From assembly GCF_039727615.1 (NCBI RefSeq), contig NZ_CP152474.1:2728001-2792000 (forward strand): a stretch of DNA of 64,000 nt, read 5' to 3'. Below, piece by piece: positions 39,477 through 50,042 of the stretch. Under the pieces are notes generated by a model that was not told the DNA's origin, ran no database searches, and worked only from the letters and a program-made list of their open reading frames with translations. Made by a program: the position numbers and the translations under genes. Each line of letters opens with the position of its first letter. The first letter of the stretch is position 1. Source of the stretch: Leclercia sp. S52. GTDB lineage: Bacteria; Pseudomonadota; Gammaproteobacteria; Enterobacterales; Enterobacteriaceae.

Positions 39477-41273
39477 ATGTTTAAACGCTGTTTTTCACCG
39501 CTGACGCTGGTTAATCAACTGGTGCTTATTGTCATGCTGTCTACCGCAATCGGGGTGACGGGGATGGCAATTTCCGGCTGGCTGGTCCAGGGCGTACAGG
39601 GCAGCGCGCACGCTATTAATAAAGCCGGTTCGCTGCGCATGCAGAGCTATCGACTGCTGGCGGCTATCCCGCTGGAAGCCAAAGATCAGGTCTTACTCGA
39701 CGAAATGAACGCCACGGCGTTCAGCCCGGCGCTGCAAAACGCGGCGCAGCGGGATCATCAGCAGGCACAGCTGAAAGCCCTGCAGGATTACTGGCAAAAC
39801 CAGCTGGCACCAGGGCTGCGCCAGGCACAAAGCCCCGACGCGGTCGCCAGCGACGTCTCCGGCTTTGTCAGCCGCATCGATAATCTGGTCACCGCTTTCG
39901 ACAGCAACACCGAACAGCGTATTGAGCGGGTGGTGCTGATGCAACGGCTGATGGTGCTGTTTATGGCCCTGCTGCTGATGTTCACCATTCTCTGGCTACG
40001 CGCCAGACTGCTGCACCCCTGGCGGCAGCTGCTGGCGGTGGCCCGCGCCGTGACCCAGCGCGATTTTACCCAACGGGCGCACATCAACGGCCGCAATGAG
40101 ATGGCGATGCTCGGCGAAGCGCTGAACACCATGTCCGGCGAGCTGGCCGAAAGCTATGCGGTGCTGGAGCAGCGGGTGCGGGAAAAAACCGCCGGGCTGG
40201 AGCAGAAAAACGAGATCCTCTCCTTCCTCTGGCAGGCCAACCGCCGCCTGCACTCCCAGGTGCCGCTGTGCGAGCGGCTATCGCCGGTGCTTAACGGCCT
40301 GCAGAACTTGACCCTGCTGCACGATATCGAGCTGCGGGTGTATGACCTGGAAGATGAAGATAATCATCAGGAATTTACCTGCCAGTCAGATATGAGCTGC
40401 GATGAAATCGGCTGCCACCTCTGCCCGCGCGGCCTGCCGCCGCTGACCACCAGCGGCACGACCCTGAAATGGCGGCTGGCGGACAACCTGACGCAGTACG
40501 GTATTTTACTGGCCACCCTGCCCGCCGGACGCCACCTGAGCCACGATCAGCAGCAGCTGGTCGATACTCTGGTGGAGCAGCTGACCGCCACCCTGGCGCT
40601 CGACCGCCATCAGGAAAAACAGCAGCAGCTGATTGTGATGGAAGAGCGCGCCACCATTGCCCGGGAGCTACACGACTCCATCGCCCAGTCGCTCTCCTGC
40701 ATGAAGATGCAGGTCAGCTGTCTGCAGATGCAGGACGCCGACCTGCCGGAAAGCCACAAACAGCTGCTGAGCCAGATCCGCAACGAGCTGAACACCTCCT
40801 GGGTGCAGCTGCGTGAGCTGCTCACCACCTTCCGCCTGCAGCTGACCGAGCCCGGCCTGCGTCCGGCGCTGGAGGCCAGTTGCCAGGAGTTCAGCGCCCG
40901 GCTCGGCTTTACCGTCTCGCTGGACTACCAGCTGCCGCCGCGGTTTGTGCCCTCTCATCAGGCCATCCACCTGCTGCAGATCGCCCGCGAAGCCTTAAGC
41001 AACGCGCTGAAACATTCCGGGGCGACGGCGGTTTCGCTCACCGTGAGCCAGCACGACAACCAGGTCAAACTGGTGGTGCGCGATAACGGCTGCGGCATAC
41101 CGGCCAACGCTGAAAGAAGTAACCATTACGGTCTGATTATTATGCGCGACCGCGCGCAAAGCCTGCGTGGAGATTGTCAGGTTCGCCCAGGCGAATCAGG
41201 CGGTACGGACGTCATTGTCACCTTTATTCCCGAAAAGCCTCTTTTCACTGCCCAAGGAGAACACCATGTCTAA
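39477..41273 (+). CDS. narX: Nitrate/nitrite sensor kinase NarX
   Basis: 598 residues, as in E. coli. Two membrane helices (about 14-36 and 155-175) flank a periplasmic sensor whose P-box (42-58) includes R54; then HAMP, a cysteine cluster ([12 protein letters not shown], 308-319), and the HisKA_3 domain with H399 in [12 protein letters not shown] and an ATPase domain with DNGCG. It phosphorylates NarL on nitrate. ATG 39477 starts [10 protein letters not shown] like E. coli; earlier in-frame starts are rejected. It overlaps narL by 8 nt. Confidence 0.97.
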   Translation: MFKRCFSPLTLVNQLVLIVMLSTAIGVTGMAISGWLVQGVQGSAHAINKAGSLRMQSYRLLAAIPLEAKDQVLLDEMNATAFSPALQNAAQRDHQQAQLKALQDYWQNQLAPGLRQAQSPDAVASDVSGFVSRIDNLVTAFDSNTEQRIERVVLMQRLMVLFMALLLMFTILWLRARLLHPWRQLLAVARAVTQRDFTQRAHINGRNEMAMLGEALNTMSGELAESYAVLEQRVREKTAGLEQKNEILSFLWQANRRLHSQVPLCERLSPVLNGLQNLTLLHDIELRVYDLEDEDNHQEFTCQSDMSCDEIGCHLCPRGLPPLTTSGTTLKWRLADNLTQYGILLATLPAGRHLSHDQQQLVDTLVEQLTATLALDRHQEKQQQLIVMEERATIARELHDSIAQSLSCMKMQVSCLQMQDADLPESHKQLLSQIRNELNTSWVQLRELLTTFRLQLTEPGLRPALEASCQEFSARLGFTVSLDYQLPPRFVPSHQAIHLLQIAREALSNALKHSGATAVSLTVSQHDNQVKLVVRDNGCGIPANAERSNHYGLIIMRDRAQSLRGDCQVRPGESGGTDVIVTFIPEKPLFTAQGEHHV

Positions 41274-41916
41274 TCAGGAGCCAGCCACAATCCTGTTGAT
41301 CGACGACCATCCGATGCTGCGCACCGGCGTAAAACAACTTATCAGCATGGCCTCGGATATCACCGTTGTGGGCGAAGCCAGCAACGGCGAACAGGGCATT
41401 GAACTGGCCGAGGCGCTCGATCCTGATCTGATCCTGCTCGACCTGAATATGCCCGGCATGAACGGCCTCGAAACCCTCGACAAGCTGCGCGAGAAATCGC
41501 TCTCCGGACGCGTGGTGGTCTTCAGCGTCTCGAACCATGAAGAGGACGTCGTCACCGCCCTGAAACGCGGCGCCGATGGCTACCTGTTGAAAGACATGGA
41601 GCCGGAAGAGCTGCTGAAATCCCTGCAACAGGCGGCAGCCGGTGACATGGTGCTGAGCGAAGCCTTGACCCCGGTGCTGGCGGCCAGCCTGCGCGCCAAC
41701 CGCGCCACCTCCGACCGCGACGTCAGCCAGCTGACCCCGCGCGAGCGCGATATCCTCAAGCTGATTGCCCAGGGCCTGCCGAACAAGATGATCGCCCGCC
41801 GTCTGGACATCACCGAAAGCACGGTCAAGGTGCATGTGAAACATATGCTGAAGAAGATGAAGCTGAAATCCCGCGTAGAAGCCGCGGTGTGGGTCCATCA
41901 GGAACGTATTTTCTGA
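41266..41916 (+). CDS. narL: Nitrate response regulator NarL
   Basis: 216 residues. The receiver has D59 ([13 protein letters not shown]) and K-containing [10 protein letters not shown]; the C-terminal LuxR-type helix-turn-helix has [25 protein letters not shown]. It binds TACYYMT heptamers, present upstream of narG and narK in this window. The ATG lies inside the narX end, giving translational coupling. Ends 2 nt from the converging ychO stop. Confidence 0.98.
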   Translation: MSNQEPATILLIDDHPMLRTGVKQLISMASDITVVGEASNGEQGIELAEALDPDLILLDLNMPGMNGLETLDKLREKSLSGRVVVFSVSNHEEDVVTALKRGADGYLLKDMEPEELLKSLQQAAAGDMVLSEALTPVLAASLRANRATSDRDVSQLTPRERDILKLIAQGLPNKMIARRLDITESTVKVHVKHMLKKMKLKSRVEAAVWVHQERIF

Positions 41917-41918
41917 GT

Positions 41919-43327
41919 TTACTCGTCCGGCAGCAGCGCCCAGCGCGGATCCTCTTCTGGCAGGGCCAGTAGCGGCTGCGTCAGCGCCAGCGTGATCTCA
42001 TTGGAAGAGACACGCTGCCCGGCTTTATCTTCCACCACTACCGACAGCTTCCAGCGATTGCTCGCCCCCCTCGCGGTTATCCCACGCTGGCAGAATAATG
42101 CTCCAGCCGTCGCTGTCACTGGCCTGCGCCGGTGAGGTCAGACTCAGCGCCTGGGTATCTCCCTGCCAGTGCAGCGTCCGCACCCCGTGACGGCTGCGAA
42201 TATCCAGCTTCAGCACTACCGTCTCACCCGGCTGCAGATCCCACGGCGGCGTTGCCAGCCATACCGACAAAGTCTTGCGCTGGCGGAACTCCAGCACCGG
42301 CAGGCTCTCGCGTTCCGGCGGATCGTAGCGACTGCCGCGCAGGGAGCGGCTGTCCATCACTTCGCTGGCGGAGAGCTGTTTTTTCAGCGGTACCCCGAAG
42401 CGATAGTTGAGCTTCAGGCCGAGGTTGTTCTGGCTCACCCCGCTCTCCCCCTGCTTGTGCGCGGCGGAGAAGGTCACCAGCGGCACCGGGGTATAATCCA
42501 GCCCCAGATTGACCGCCAGCGGGTTACGATAGCCGGTCCCGGTGTGAAACAGATCGACGTTGTCGCCGTAGTATTGTTCAAAGCTGACGCTGGTATTGAG
42601 GTGATGCCAGAACGGCAGCCAGGCTTTGGCGGTGACATCGTACCCGCGCGCCATACGTTGCTCCTCGACCGCCGAGCTGTCACGCCAGCTGGCAAAGGGC
42701 TGATAGTAGTTGGCCGACAGACGCAGGTATTCGCCCCAGGCTTCGGCTCCCAGCCCGGCGCGCTGCAGGTTTTCATCCAGCAGGTTGTCGTAAAAGGTGT
42801 TGTAACCCAGCAGCCATTTTCCCGCCACCCAGCGCTGGCCGATACCCGCGTTGCTGACCAGGCCGTCCTCCTGCTGGGTCAGGCCGAGCTGGCTCCAGGT
42901 CAGATAGTGGTTGTTGTCCTGCCAGGGGATAAACCAGCTGCCCTTGCTGCCGGTGAAGCGCCCCTCGTCATCCACCAGCAGATCGACGCTGGCGTTTCCC
43001 CAGGGGGGAGAGCCACGACTCGATGTGTTGATTCACTTCCTGGCTGACCGCGTCCCGCACCTGGCTCAGGGCAAACTGCCGGGCCTGCTCTTCGGTGGTC
43101 AGGCCGTTGTCGGTCATGCTGGCCTCACCGAAGGCTTTCGCCATCTCCGCCAGATGCTTTTCACCCTCTCCCGTCGGGGTCGCCATGCCTAAGTCCGGCA
43201 GGCTGTCGCCGTTATTATCGAAGGGGTTTTGGGCCTGCTGGATAAAGGAATTCGGGGCACTGTGAACGGCTCCGGGAGTACAGAGGAGGAGGAACAGCCA
43301 ACGAATGCGGGGAGAAACAACCATCAC
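41919..43327 (-). pseudogene. ychO: YchO invasin-like protein, two frameshifts as read
   Basis: Homologue of E. coli YchO/YchP, an intimin/invasin-type outer-membrane beta-domain protein. The N-terminal part is 119 residues with a signal peptide and ends out of frame at ESWLSPLGK; the barrel resumes at SKGSWFIPWQ...; a second break follows DNREG. Each break is at a six-base run (GGGGGG at 43003-43008 and CCCCCC at 42065-42070). Removing one base at each gives a 468-residue protein close to the E. coli length. Whether they are mutations or sequence errors is open. Confidence 0.88.
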
Positions 43328-43431
43328 CGTTGTGAAAGGGCGCCTGTGTTGAGAGAAAACAGAGTTAACACCTTAGCGTGATTGAGGAAAAATTTCAGCC
43401 CTAAGGGAAATTTCAGGAATAACCCGAAGAT

Positions 43432-43539
43432 TGCCGGGTGGCGCTGACGTTTAACGACCTGTGGGGCCTGCTTGCCGGGTGGCGCTGCGCTTACCCGGCC
43501 TACGGGACCGTAGGCCTGATAAGCGTAGCGCCATCAGGC
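43432..43539. repeat. REP/BIME cluster overlapping the nasA end
   Basis: Two TGCCGGGTGGCGCT copies (from 43432 and 43470), the CTTACCCGGCCTACGG tail and the palindrome with arms GCCTGAT and ATCAGGC (about 43514-43539). The nasA stop codon (43534-43536) lies inside the last palindrome. Confidence 0.82.
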
Positions 43540-46054
43540 GTTTTGCACCCGCACGGAAAGCATCTCCTTCAACTCCGGCACGCAGGAGCCGCAGTTGGTA
43601 CCACAGCGCAGTTTCGCCCCCAGCGCTGCCGCCGAGTCGCACCCTTCCGCAATGGCCGCGCGGATGGCGTTTTCGCCGACGCTGAAACAGCTGCAGATAA
43701 TGCGTCCGGGCTCCACGCGCTCGCCAGGACTCTGCCCCTGCAACAGAGCGTGACGTTCGGCCAGCTGCACCGGTGCGGTGCGAAAAGCCTCTTCAATAAA
43801 GGTATGCGCCAGCACCGGCAAGCCTGTGCCCTGCCAGAATCCCAGCATCAACTCCCCATCATGCCAGGCCAGGATGCTGCTTCGCTCGCCGGTTTGCGCG
43901 ATTTGCAGCTGCCAGCCCTGCTCGCTGCAGTGTGCCATCAGCCATTCCAGAAGCGGCTTATCCCCCGCCAGGGTCAGACGCGACACCCCGGCGGTCGCCT
44001 TGCGCCACCAGTGGACGTTCGCCGGCAGGGCCAATTCCTCCCGGCAGTACAGCTCCCCCCTGCCAGACAGGCTGCCAGGGCATCAGCCGCACCGCGGTTT
44101 GCTTGCTCTCCGGCTGACCGGAATGGGGATCGCAGCGCCCCTCCACCAGGGCATTCACCTTGCCCTGGCGCGAAAAACAGCTGTTCCAGTGCATCGGCAC
44201 AAACAGCTCCCCGGCGCGCTGCCCGGCATTGATCCGCGCCCGGGCCACCATCACCCCGCGCGGGGCGCTGATGCGCGTCAGCTGTCCGTCCTGTACGCCC
44301 AGCCGGGCGGCGTCCTGCAGGGAAATATCCACCGTCGGCTCATCCCGGTGCTGCATCAGGCGCGGAACATAGCCGGTGCGGGTCATGGTGTGCCACTGGT
44401 CGCGGAGTCGGCCGCTGTTGAGCATAAAGGGATAGAGCAGATCCGGCGTGGCGCCGTGCGGCTGCGGGATGACCGGCACCTGCCGGGCGCGGGTTAACGC
44501 CTCCCGGTTAACTGGCCATTGCCACGGCGTCAGGGTATCCCACTGCTCGCGGGTCAGATTTGCCAGCTCAGCGAGGTTAAACACGCGTTCACCCTGGTTC
44601 TCAAACGCCGACAGCCCGGCGTGTTCGGTAAAGATAGCGTGGGGATGATCCCAGGCAAAGGCCGCGCCGTGACCCAGCCGCTCCGCTATACGGGCGATGA
44701 TCCACCAGTCGGGTTTCGCCTCGCCGGGCGCGGGCAGAAAGGCGCGCTGGCGCGAGATGCGGCGTTCGGAGTTGGTGACGGTGCCGTTTTTCTCCCCCCA
44801 GCCGAGCGCCGGAAAGCGGATATGGGCGAAGCGGCTGGTGTCGGTGTCGCGCATCACTTCCGATATTATCACCAGCGGACAGGCCGCCAGGGCCTGACAG
44901 ACCGCATGGCTGTCCGGGAGCGACACCGCCGGGTTGGTGCCCATGATCCACACCGCCTTCACCTCGCCACGCGCAATGGCCTCGAACAGCTCCACCGCCA
45001 TCAGCCCCGGGGTTTGCGCCAGCCGCTCCGTTCCCCAGAAGCGCGCCACCCGGCTCAGATCGTCCGGGGTGAAGTTCATGTGTGCCGCCAGCTGATTCGC
45101 CAGCCCACCCACCTCGCGGCCGCCCATGGCATTGGGCTGACCAGTCAGCGAAAACGGGCCGCAGCCTTCGCGGCCGATTTTGCCGCTCGCCAGATGGACG
45201 TTAATAATGGCAGTGCACTTGTCGCTGCCGCTGGTGGACTGGTTGATCCCCATGGTGTAGAGCGTCACCGTGCGCGGGGCGGCGTTAAACCAGGCGTAAA
45301 AGGTGGCGACCTCGTCGGGCGGCAGGCCGCAAAATGCCGCCACCCGTTCCAGCGGCCAGTCGCTGCCCTGCGCAGGGTCGATGGCGTTCAACAGGCCGAC
45401 AAACAGCCCGGCATCGCTGCCCGGCGTCAGGGCCAGATGCAGGTCGGCAATGTCGCAGGTCGCGGTGCGCCGCGGGTCAATCACCACCACCTTCATCACC
45501 GGGTTAGCGGCGCGGGCCTGCACCAGCCGCTGATACAGCACCGGATGGGTCCAGGCGGCGTTGGAGCCCACCAGCACCACCAGGTCGGTGTGCTCAACAT
45601 CTTCGTAGCTGCACGGAACGATGTCCTCCCCGAAGGCGCGCTTGTAGCCCACCACCGCGGAGGACATGCAGAGCCGGGAGTTGGTGTCGATATTGGCCGC
45701 CCCGATAAAGCCTTTCATCAGCTTGTTGGCGGCGTAGTAATCCTCGGTCAGCAGCTGGCCGGAGGCATAAAAGGCCACCGCCTGCGGCCCGTGCGTGTCG
45801 ATGATCGCCCGCAGGCGGGCACCTGCCGTGTCCAGCGCCTGGTCCCAGCTCACCGGCTGGTCGTCCACCTCCGGATGCAGCAGGCGGCCCGCCAGGCCGG
45901 TGGTCTCTCCCAACGCCGAGCCTTTAACGCACAGCCGGCCGAAGTTGGCCGGATGGCTGTCGTCGCCGCGCACGCTGACCGTGCCATCGTCCACGGTTGC
46001 GATTACCCCGCAGCCGACGCCGCAGTAAGGACAGGTCGTTTGGGTTTCACTCAT
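43534..46054 (-). pseudogene. nasA: Assimilatory nitrate reductase large subunit, frameshift as read
   Basis: Cytoplasmic molybdenum enzyme reducing nitrate to nitrite with electrons from NasC. The first segment has the [4Fe-4S] cysteines C8, C11, C15 and C42 (TCPYCGVGC, LCVKG) and the Mo-ligand cysteine C129 (NSRLCMSSA). At CCCCCC 44055-44060 the frame breaks; the missing end continues in another frame and holds the BFD-type [2Fe-2S] domain (CSCFSVGENAIRAAI, CGTNCGSC). Deleting one base gives about 839 residues. Its start overlaps nasB by 4 nt. Confidence 0.9.
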
Positions 46055-48843
46055 GAGGCCTCCGCACGCATCACCAGCTCTTCGCTGCCCACCAGCACCC
46101 GGTCGCCGTCAAGCTTCACCGGCCAGGCGCGCACCGCCACTTCGCCGGTATCGACATGCCGCCCGTCGCGCAGGCGGATCCGCGTTTTGTACAGCGGGGA
46201 GATCACCACCGGCTCGCCCCCGGCATCGCCGAGAATGCCGCGGGACAACACGCTGGCGCTGCCGCCCGGCTCCCGGTCTTCGAGGGCGTAGACCGATTTA
46301 CCGAAGCGGAACAGCGCAATGTGCTGCTCACCCAGACGGGCACCAATCCCGGCCTCCTCGGGGATCTCCGCCAGGTTACAGACCGCCTGCCAGCGTTTCG
46401 ATGCCACCGGGGCGGCGTCGAGGGTGCGGAACTGCGCCAGACGGCCAGGATCCTGCAGAGTGGTCTGCCATTCGCACTGGTAAGTATCCACCACCCGCTG
46501 CATCTCCTGCTCCAGCTCCTCGGCAATGCCGAGGCTGTCGTCGATGATCACCTCGCGCAGGTACTCCAGCCCGCCTTCGAGGTTATCCCGCCAGGTGCTG
46601 GTGCGCTGCAGGCGATCGGCGGTGCGGATGTAGAACATCAGGAAGCGATCGACGTAGCGCAGGAGCGTGGCGTCATCAAGATCGCTGGCAAACAGATCCG
46701 CATGGCGCGGCTTCATGCCGCCGTTGCCGCACAGATAGAGGTTCCAGCCCTTGTCGGTGGCGATCACCCCCACGTCCTTGCTCTGGGCTTCGGCGCATTC
46801 GCGGGTGCAGCCCGAGACCGCCATCTTGATCTTGTGCGGGGCGCGCAGCCCTTTGTAGCGGTTCTCCAGAACCACCGCCAGGCCGGTGGAGTCCTGCACG
46901 CCGTAGCGGCACCAGGTAGAGCCGACGCAGGATTTCACCGTGCGCAGGGATTTGCCGTAGGCGTGGCCGGTTTCAAATCCGGCGTCGATCAGCTGCTGCC
47001 AGATCTCCGGAAGCTGCTCCAGCCGGGCGCCAAACAGGTCGATGCGCTGCCCGCCGGTAATTTTGCTGTACAGCTGGTAGCGTTTGGCGATCTGGCCGAT
47101 GGCGATCAGCCCGTCGGCGGTGACTTCTCCGGCGGCCATGCGCGGCACAATCGAGTAGGTGCCGTCTTTCTGGATGTTGGCAAAGTAGCGGTCGTTGGTA
47201 TCCTGCAGCGGCAGATGGGCCGGTTTCAGCAGATATTCGTTCCAGCAGGAGGCCAGCACCGAGCCCACCAGCGGCTTACAGATCTCACACCCGTGGCCCT
47301 GGCCGTAGCGGCTGATAAGCTGTTCAAAAGTGTGGATGCGGTTGACGCGCACCAGGTGGTAGATCTCCTGGCGTGAATAGGCGAAGTGCTCGCAGATATC
47401 CTTTTTCACCTCCACGCCCTGAGCCGCCAGCTGGAACTCCATCACCTGTTTCACCAGCGCGCTGCACCCGCCACAGCCGGTGGCCGCTTTGGTGCACTGT
47501 TTTACCGCCCCGATGTCGGTGGCACCGTTGCTCACCGCCTGGCAGATATCGCCTTTGCTGACGTTGTGGCAGGAGCAGATCTGCGCGCTCTCCGGCAGGG
47601 CCGCCACGCCCAGCGCTTTCGGGGCGCTGCCCGCCACGGCGGGCAGGATCAGGGTCTCGGGATCCTTCGGCAGGGGGATATCGTTGAGCATCATCTGCAC
47701 CAGGGTGGCGTACTCGCTGGCGTCCCCCACCAGCACCCCGCCGAGCAGGGTTTTGTTGTCGGCGCTGACCACGATCTTCTTGTAGATCTGCTGCGGGCCG
47801 TGGGTCCACTGGTAGCTCTGCGCCCCCGGCGTGCGGCCGTGGGCATCGCCAAACGAAGCCACGTCCACGCCGAGCAGTTTGAGTTTGGTGCTCATGTCGG
47901 CTCCGGTGAAGGCGTTCGCCTCCCCGGCCAGCGCGGCACTCGCTACACGCGCCATCTGATAGCCCGGGGCCACCAGGCCATAGATTTTACCCTCCCACAG
48001 CGCGCACTCCCCGATGGCAAAGATGTCCTCATCAGAGGTGCGGCACTGGTTGTCGATGGCGATCCCGCCCCGCTCGCCCAGCACCAGATCGCAGCTCCGG
48101 GCCAGCGCGTCCTGCGGGCGGATCCCGGCGGAAAAGACCACCATGTCGGTTGCCAGCTCGCTGCCGTCGGCAAAGCGCAGCACCTTGCCCGCGTCGGTAT
48201 CGGCAATCTCAGTGGTGGCTTTGCTGGTGTGTACCCCCACGCCGAGGGCTTCAATTTTGCGCCGCAGCATGGCGGCCCCGTCGTTATCGAGCTGTACCGC
48301 CATCAGGTTCGGGGCGAACTCCACCACGTGGGTCTCCAGCCCGAGCTGTTTCAGAGCGTTGGCCGCCTCCAGCCCCAGCAGCCCGCCGCCGATCACTACC
48401 CCGGTGCGTGAACTTCTGGCATGGGCAGCAATCTGATCGAGATCGTCGAGGGTACGGTAGACAAAGCAGCCCGGCAGTTCGCGCCCCGGCACCGGCGGCA
48501 CAAAGGGGTACGATCCGGTAGCCAGCACCAGTTTATCCCAGTGGGTTTCGTGCCCGCCGGCGGTGCGCACCACCCGGGCGTCGCGATCGATGGCGACAAT
48601 CTGCTGGGACAGACGCAGCTCAATGCCGTGTTCGCCGAAGAAATCACCGGCCACCATCGACAGCGAGTCGGCGCTGCGCCCGGCAAAGTATTCCGACAGA
48701 TGGACGCGGTCGTAGGCGGCATAGCGCTCTTCCCCGAAGACCACAATCTGGTATTGCTGATGCAAACCGCGGTTCACGCAGTCTTCAAGAAAATGGTGGC
48801 CGACCATACCGTGCCCAACCACAATCAGAGTAGGTTTTGTCAT
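46051..48843 (-). CDS. nasB: Assimilatory nitrite reductase NasB
   Basis: About 930 residues, reducing nitrite to ammonium with NADH. Order: FAD/NAD(P) domain (VVGHGMVGHHFLED, GGGLLGLEAANALKQLG), BFD [2Fe-2S] domain (CSCHNVSKGDIC, CGGCSALV), sirohaem and [4Fe-4S] domains (SCVGSTWCRYG, SGCTRECAEAQSKDVG), and a C-terminal NirD-like domain (ARLGEQHIALFRFGKSVYAL) without Rieske ligands. ATG 48843 (MTKPTLIVVGHG) is the family start; the same frame continues upstream without a stop into sequence that aligns with the nasC end. Confidence 0.95.
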   Translation of the reverse strand: MTKPTLIVVGHGMVGHHFLEDCVNRGLHQQYQIVVFGEERYAAYDRVHLSEYFAGRSADSLSMVAGDFFGEHGIELRLSQQIVAIDRDARVVRTAGGHETHWDKLVLATGSYPFVPPVPGRELPGCFVYRTLDDLDQIAAHARSSRTGVVIGGGLLGLEAANALKQLGLETHVVEFAPNLMAVQLDNDGAAMLRRKIEALGVGVHTSKATTEIADTDAGKVLRFADGSELATDMVVFSAGIRPQDALARSCDLVLGERGGIAIDNQCRTSDEDIFAIGECALWEGKIYGLVAPGYQMARVASAALAGEANAFTGADMSTKLKLLGVDVASFGDAHGRTPGAQSYQWTHGPQQIYKKIVVSADNKTLLGGVLVGDASEYATLVQMMLNDIPLPKDPETLILPAVAGSAPKALGVAALPESAQICSCHNVSKGDICQAVSNGATDIGAVKQCTKAATGCGGCSALVKQVMEFQLAAQGVEVKKDICEHFAYSRQEIYHLVRVNRIHTFEQLISRYGQGHGCEICKPLVGSVLASCWNEYLLKPAHLPLQDTNDRYFANIQKDGTYSIVPRMAAGEVTADGLIAIGQIAKRYQLYSKITGGQRIDLFGARLEQLPEIWQQLIDAGFETGHAYGKSLRTVKSCVGSTWCRYGVQDSTGLAVVLENRYKGLRAPHKIKMAVSGCTRECAEAQSKDVGVIATDKGWNLYLCGNGGMKPRHADLFASDLDDATLLRYVDRFLMFYIRTADRLQRTSTWRDNLEGGLEYLREVIIDDSLGIAEELEQEMQRVVDTYQCEWQTTLQDPGRLAQFRTLDAAPVASKRWQAVCNLAEIPEEAGIGARLGEQHIALFRFGKSVYALEDREPGGSASVLSRGILGDAGGEPVVISPLYKTRIRLRDGRHVDTGEVAVRAWPVKLDGDRVLVGSEELVMRAEAS

Positions 48844-50032
48844 CGCGTTTTGTCCTGCAACCTGCGGCTGCGTAGTGAATCGATCGAACAGCCAGTCCGC
48901 CTGGGCGGGTTCTGACATAGCCAGTAAATCGGTGAGGGTGGCCGCGCTGCGACACTCCCCCCATCAGCAGCACGCCTGCCAGCGCGCCGTTGCGAACCAG
49001 TAAGCGGCGGTAGTGGCGGGTCAGCGGATCCCAGCTGGTCCATACCGCGTCATCCTGTTGCGCGGTCATTTCCCCGACGCTGAACAGCTCAATGCCGGTC
49101 ACCTTCAGGCGCATGCCGTTTTGTATCGGGGTAAAGGGGGTGACCTTTTCCCCGGCCAGACGGGCGGCGAGGATCTCCGCCTGGGCCAGGCACGGAGCCA
49201 CCAGCCCCCAGGTCTGGCCGTCAATTTCGCAGCACTCGCCGATGGCGCTGATGCCCTCTAAGGCGGTGCGCATCTGGTCATCCACCTGAATGCCGCGCCC
49301 GCAGGGCACACCGCTTGCCTGCGCAAGGGCAACGTTGGGCGTCACGCCGGTTGCCAGCACCACCCGCGAGGCGGGTAAATTGCGTCCGTTGCTGAGTGTC
49401 ACGCTGTCGGCAGCAATCGCCGTCAGGCCGCCGTTCAGCTCGCAGTCGATGCCCCGCTCCGCCAGCGCCTGCTCCAGCAGCAGCCCGGCCTGCTGATCCA
49501 GCTGCTGATCCATCAGCCAGGGGCCACGATGCACTAACGTGACGTTGTCACGGTGACGTTGTAACGCCGCGGCGGCTTCCACGCCGAGTACCCCGCCTCC
49601 CAGCACCACCGCCGGACCGGGGGTTGCCAGAATGGCGTTAACGTCATCGTGGGTGCGGAAGGTAAAGACATGCGGCAGACCCACGCCGGGGATCGGCGGC
49701 ACAAAGGGCCGGGATCCGGTGGCAAACACCAGCTCATCCCACCCCATCAGACGTTTATCGGTGCGCAGCATCCGCGCTTCGCACTCCACCGCCAGCACCC
49801 GTTCGCCGCAGAGCACCGTGACGCCGCGCGCACGATACCAGCCGTCATCGTGCAGCTGCGTGGTGGCGGCGGCTTTCTCGCCCCCGAGCACCGGGGAGAG
49901 CTGAATGCGGTTGTAGGCCGGAGCCTGCTCATCGCCAATGACGGTGATGACGAAGCGCCCGGGCGCGCGGTCGGTCAACGACTCAACCAGTCGCGTTGCC
50001 GCCATGCCGTTTCCAATGATGACCAGGCGCAT
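48785..50032 (-). CDS. nasC: NADH-dependent electron-transfer subunit of nitrate reductase, 3' end shifted
   Basis: FAD/NAD(P) flavoprotein delivering electrons to NasA. FAD motif IGNGMAATRLVES at the N-terminus and NAD motif VVLGGGVLGVEAAAALQRH. As read the protein is 415 residues but the last 59 are out of the family frame: at CCCCCC 48957-48962 removing one base restores GECRSAATLTDLLAM. That restored frame has no stop before nasB, so a NasC-NasB fusion of about 1326 residues would result. As read it overlaps nasB by 59 nt. Confidence 0.85.
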   Translation of the reverse strand: MRLVIIGNGMAATRLVESLTDRAPGRFVITVIGDEQAPAYNRIQLSPVLGGEKAAATTQLHDDGWYRARGVTVLCGERVLAVECEARMLRTDKRLMGWDELVFATGSRPFVPPIPGVGLPHVFTFRTHDDVNAILATPGPAVVLGGGVLGVEAAAALQRHRDNVTLVHRGPWLMDQQLDQQAGLLLEQALAERGIDCELNGGLTAIAADSVTLSNGRNLPASRVVLATGVTPNVALAQASGVPCGRGIQVDDQMRTALEGISAIGECCEIDGQTWGLVAPCLAQAEILAARLAGEKVTPFTPIQNGMRLKVTGIELFSVGEMTAQQDDAVWTSWDPLTRHYRRLLVRNGALAGVLLMGGVSQRGHPHRFTGYVRTRPGGLAVRSIHYAAAGCRTKRDDKTYSDCGWARYGRPPFS

Positions 50033-50042
50033 ATGACGCTCC

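Noticed and set aside
44519..46291. Long open frame opposite nasA and nasB
   Set aside because: It crosses two real genes on the other strand and has no protein-family features.
48957..48962. Programmed ribosomal frameshifting at the nasC run
   Set aside because: Restoring the frame needs a one-base forward skip, not the usual -1 slip, and three other runs nearby show the same defect, so mutation or sequence error is simpler.
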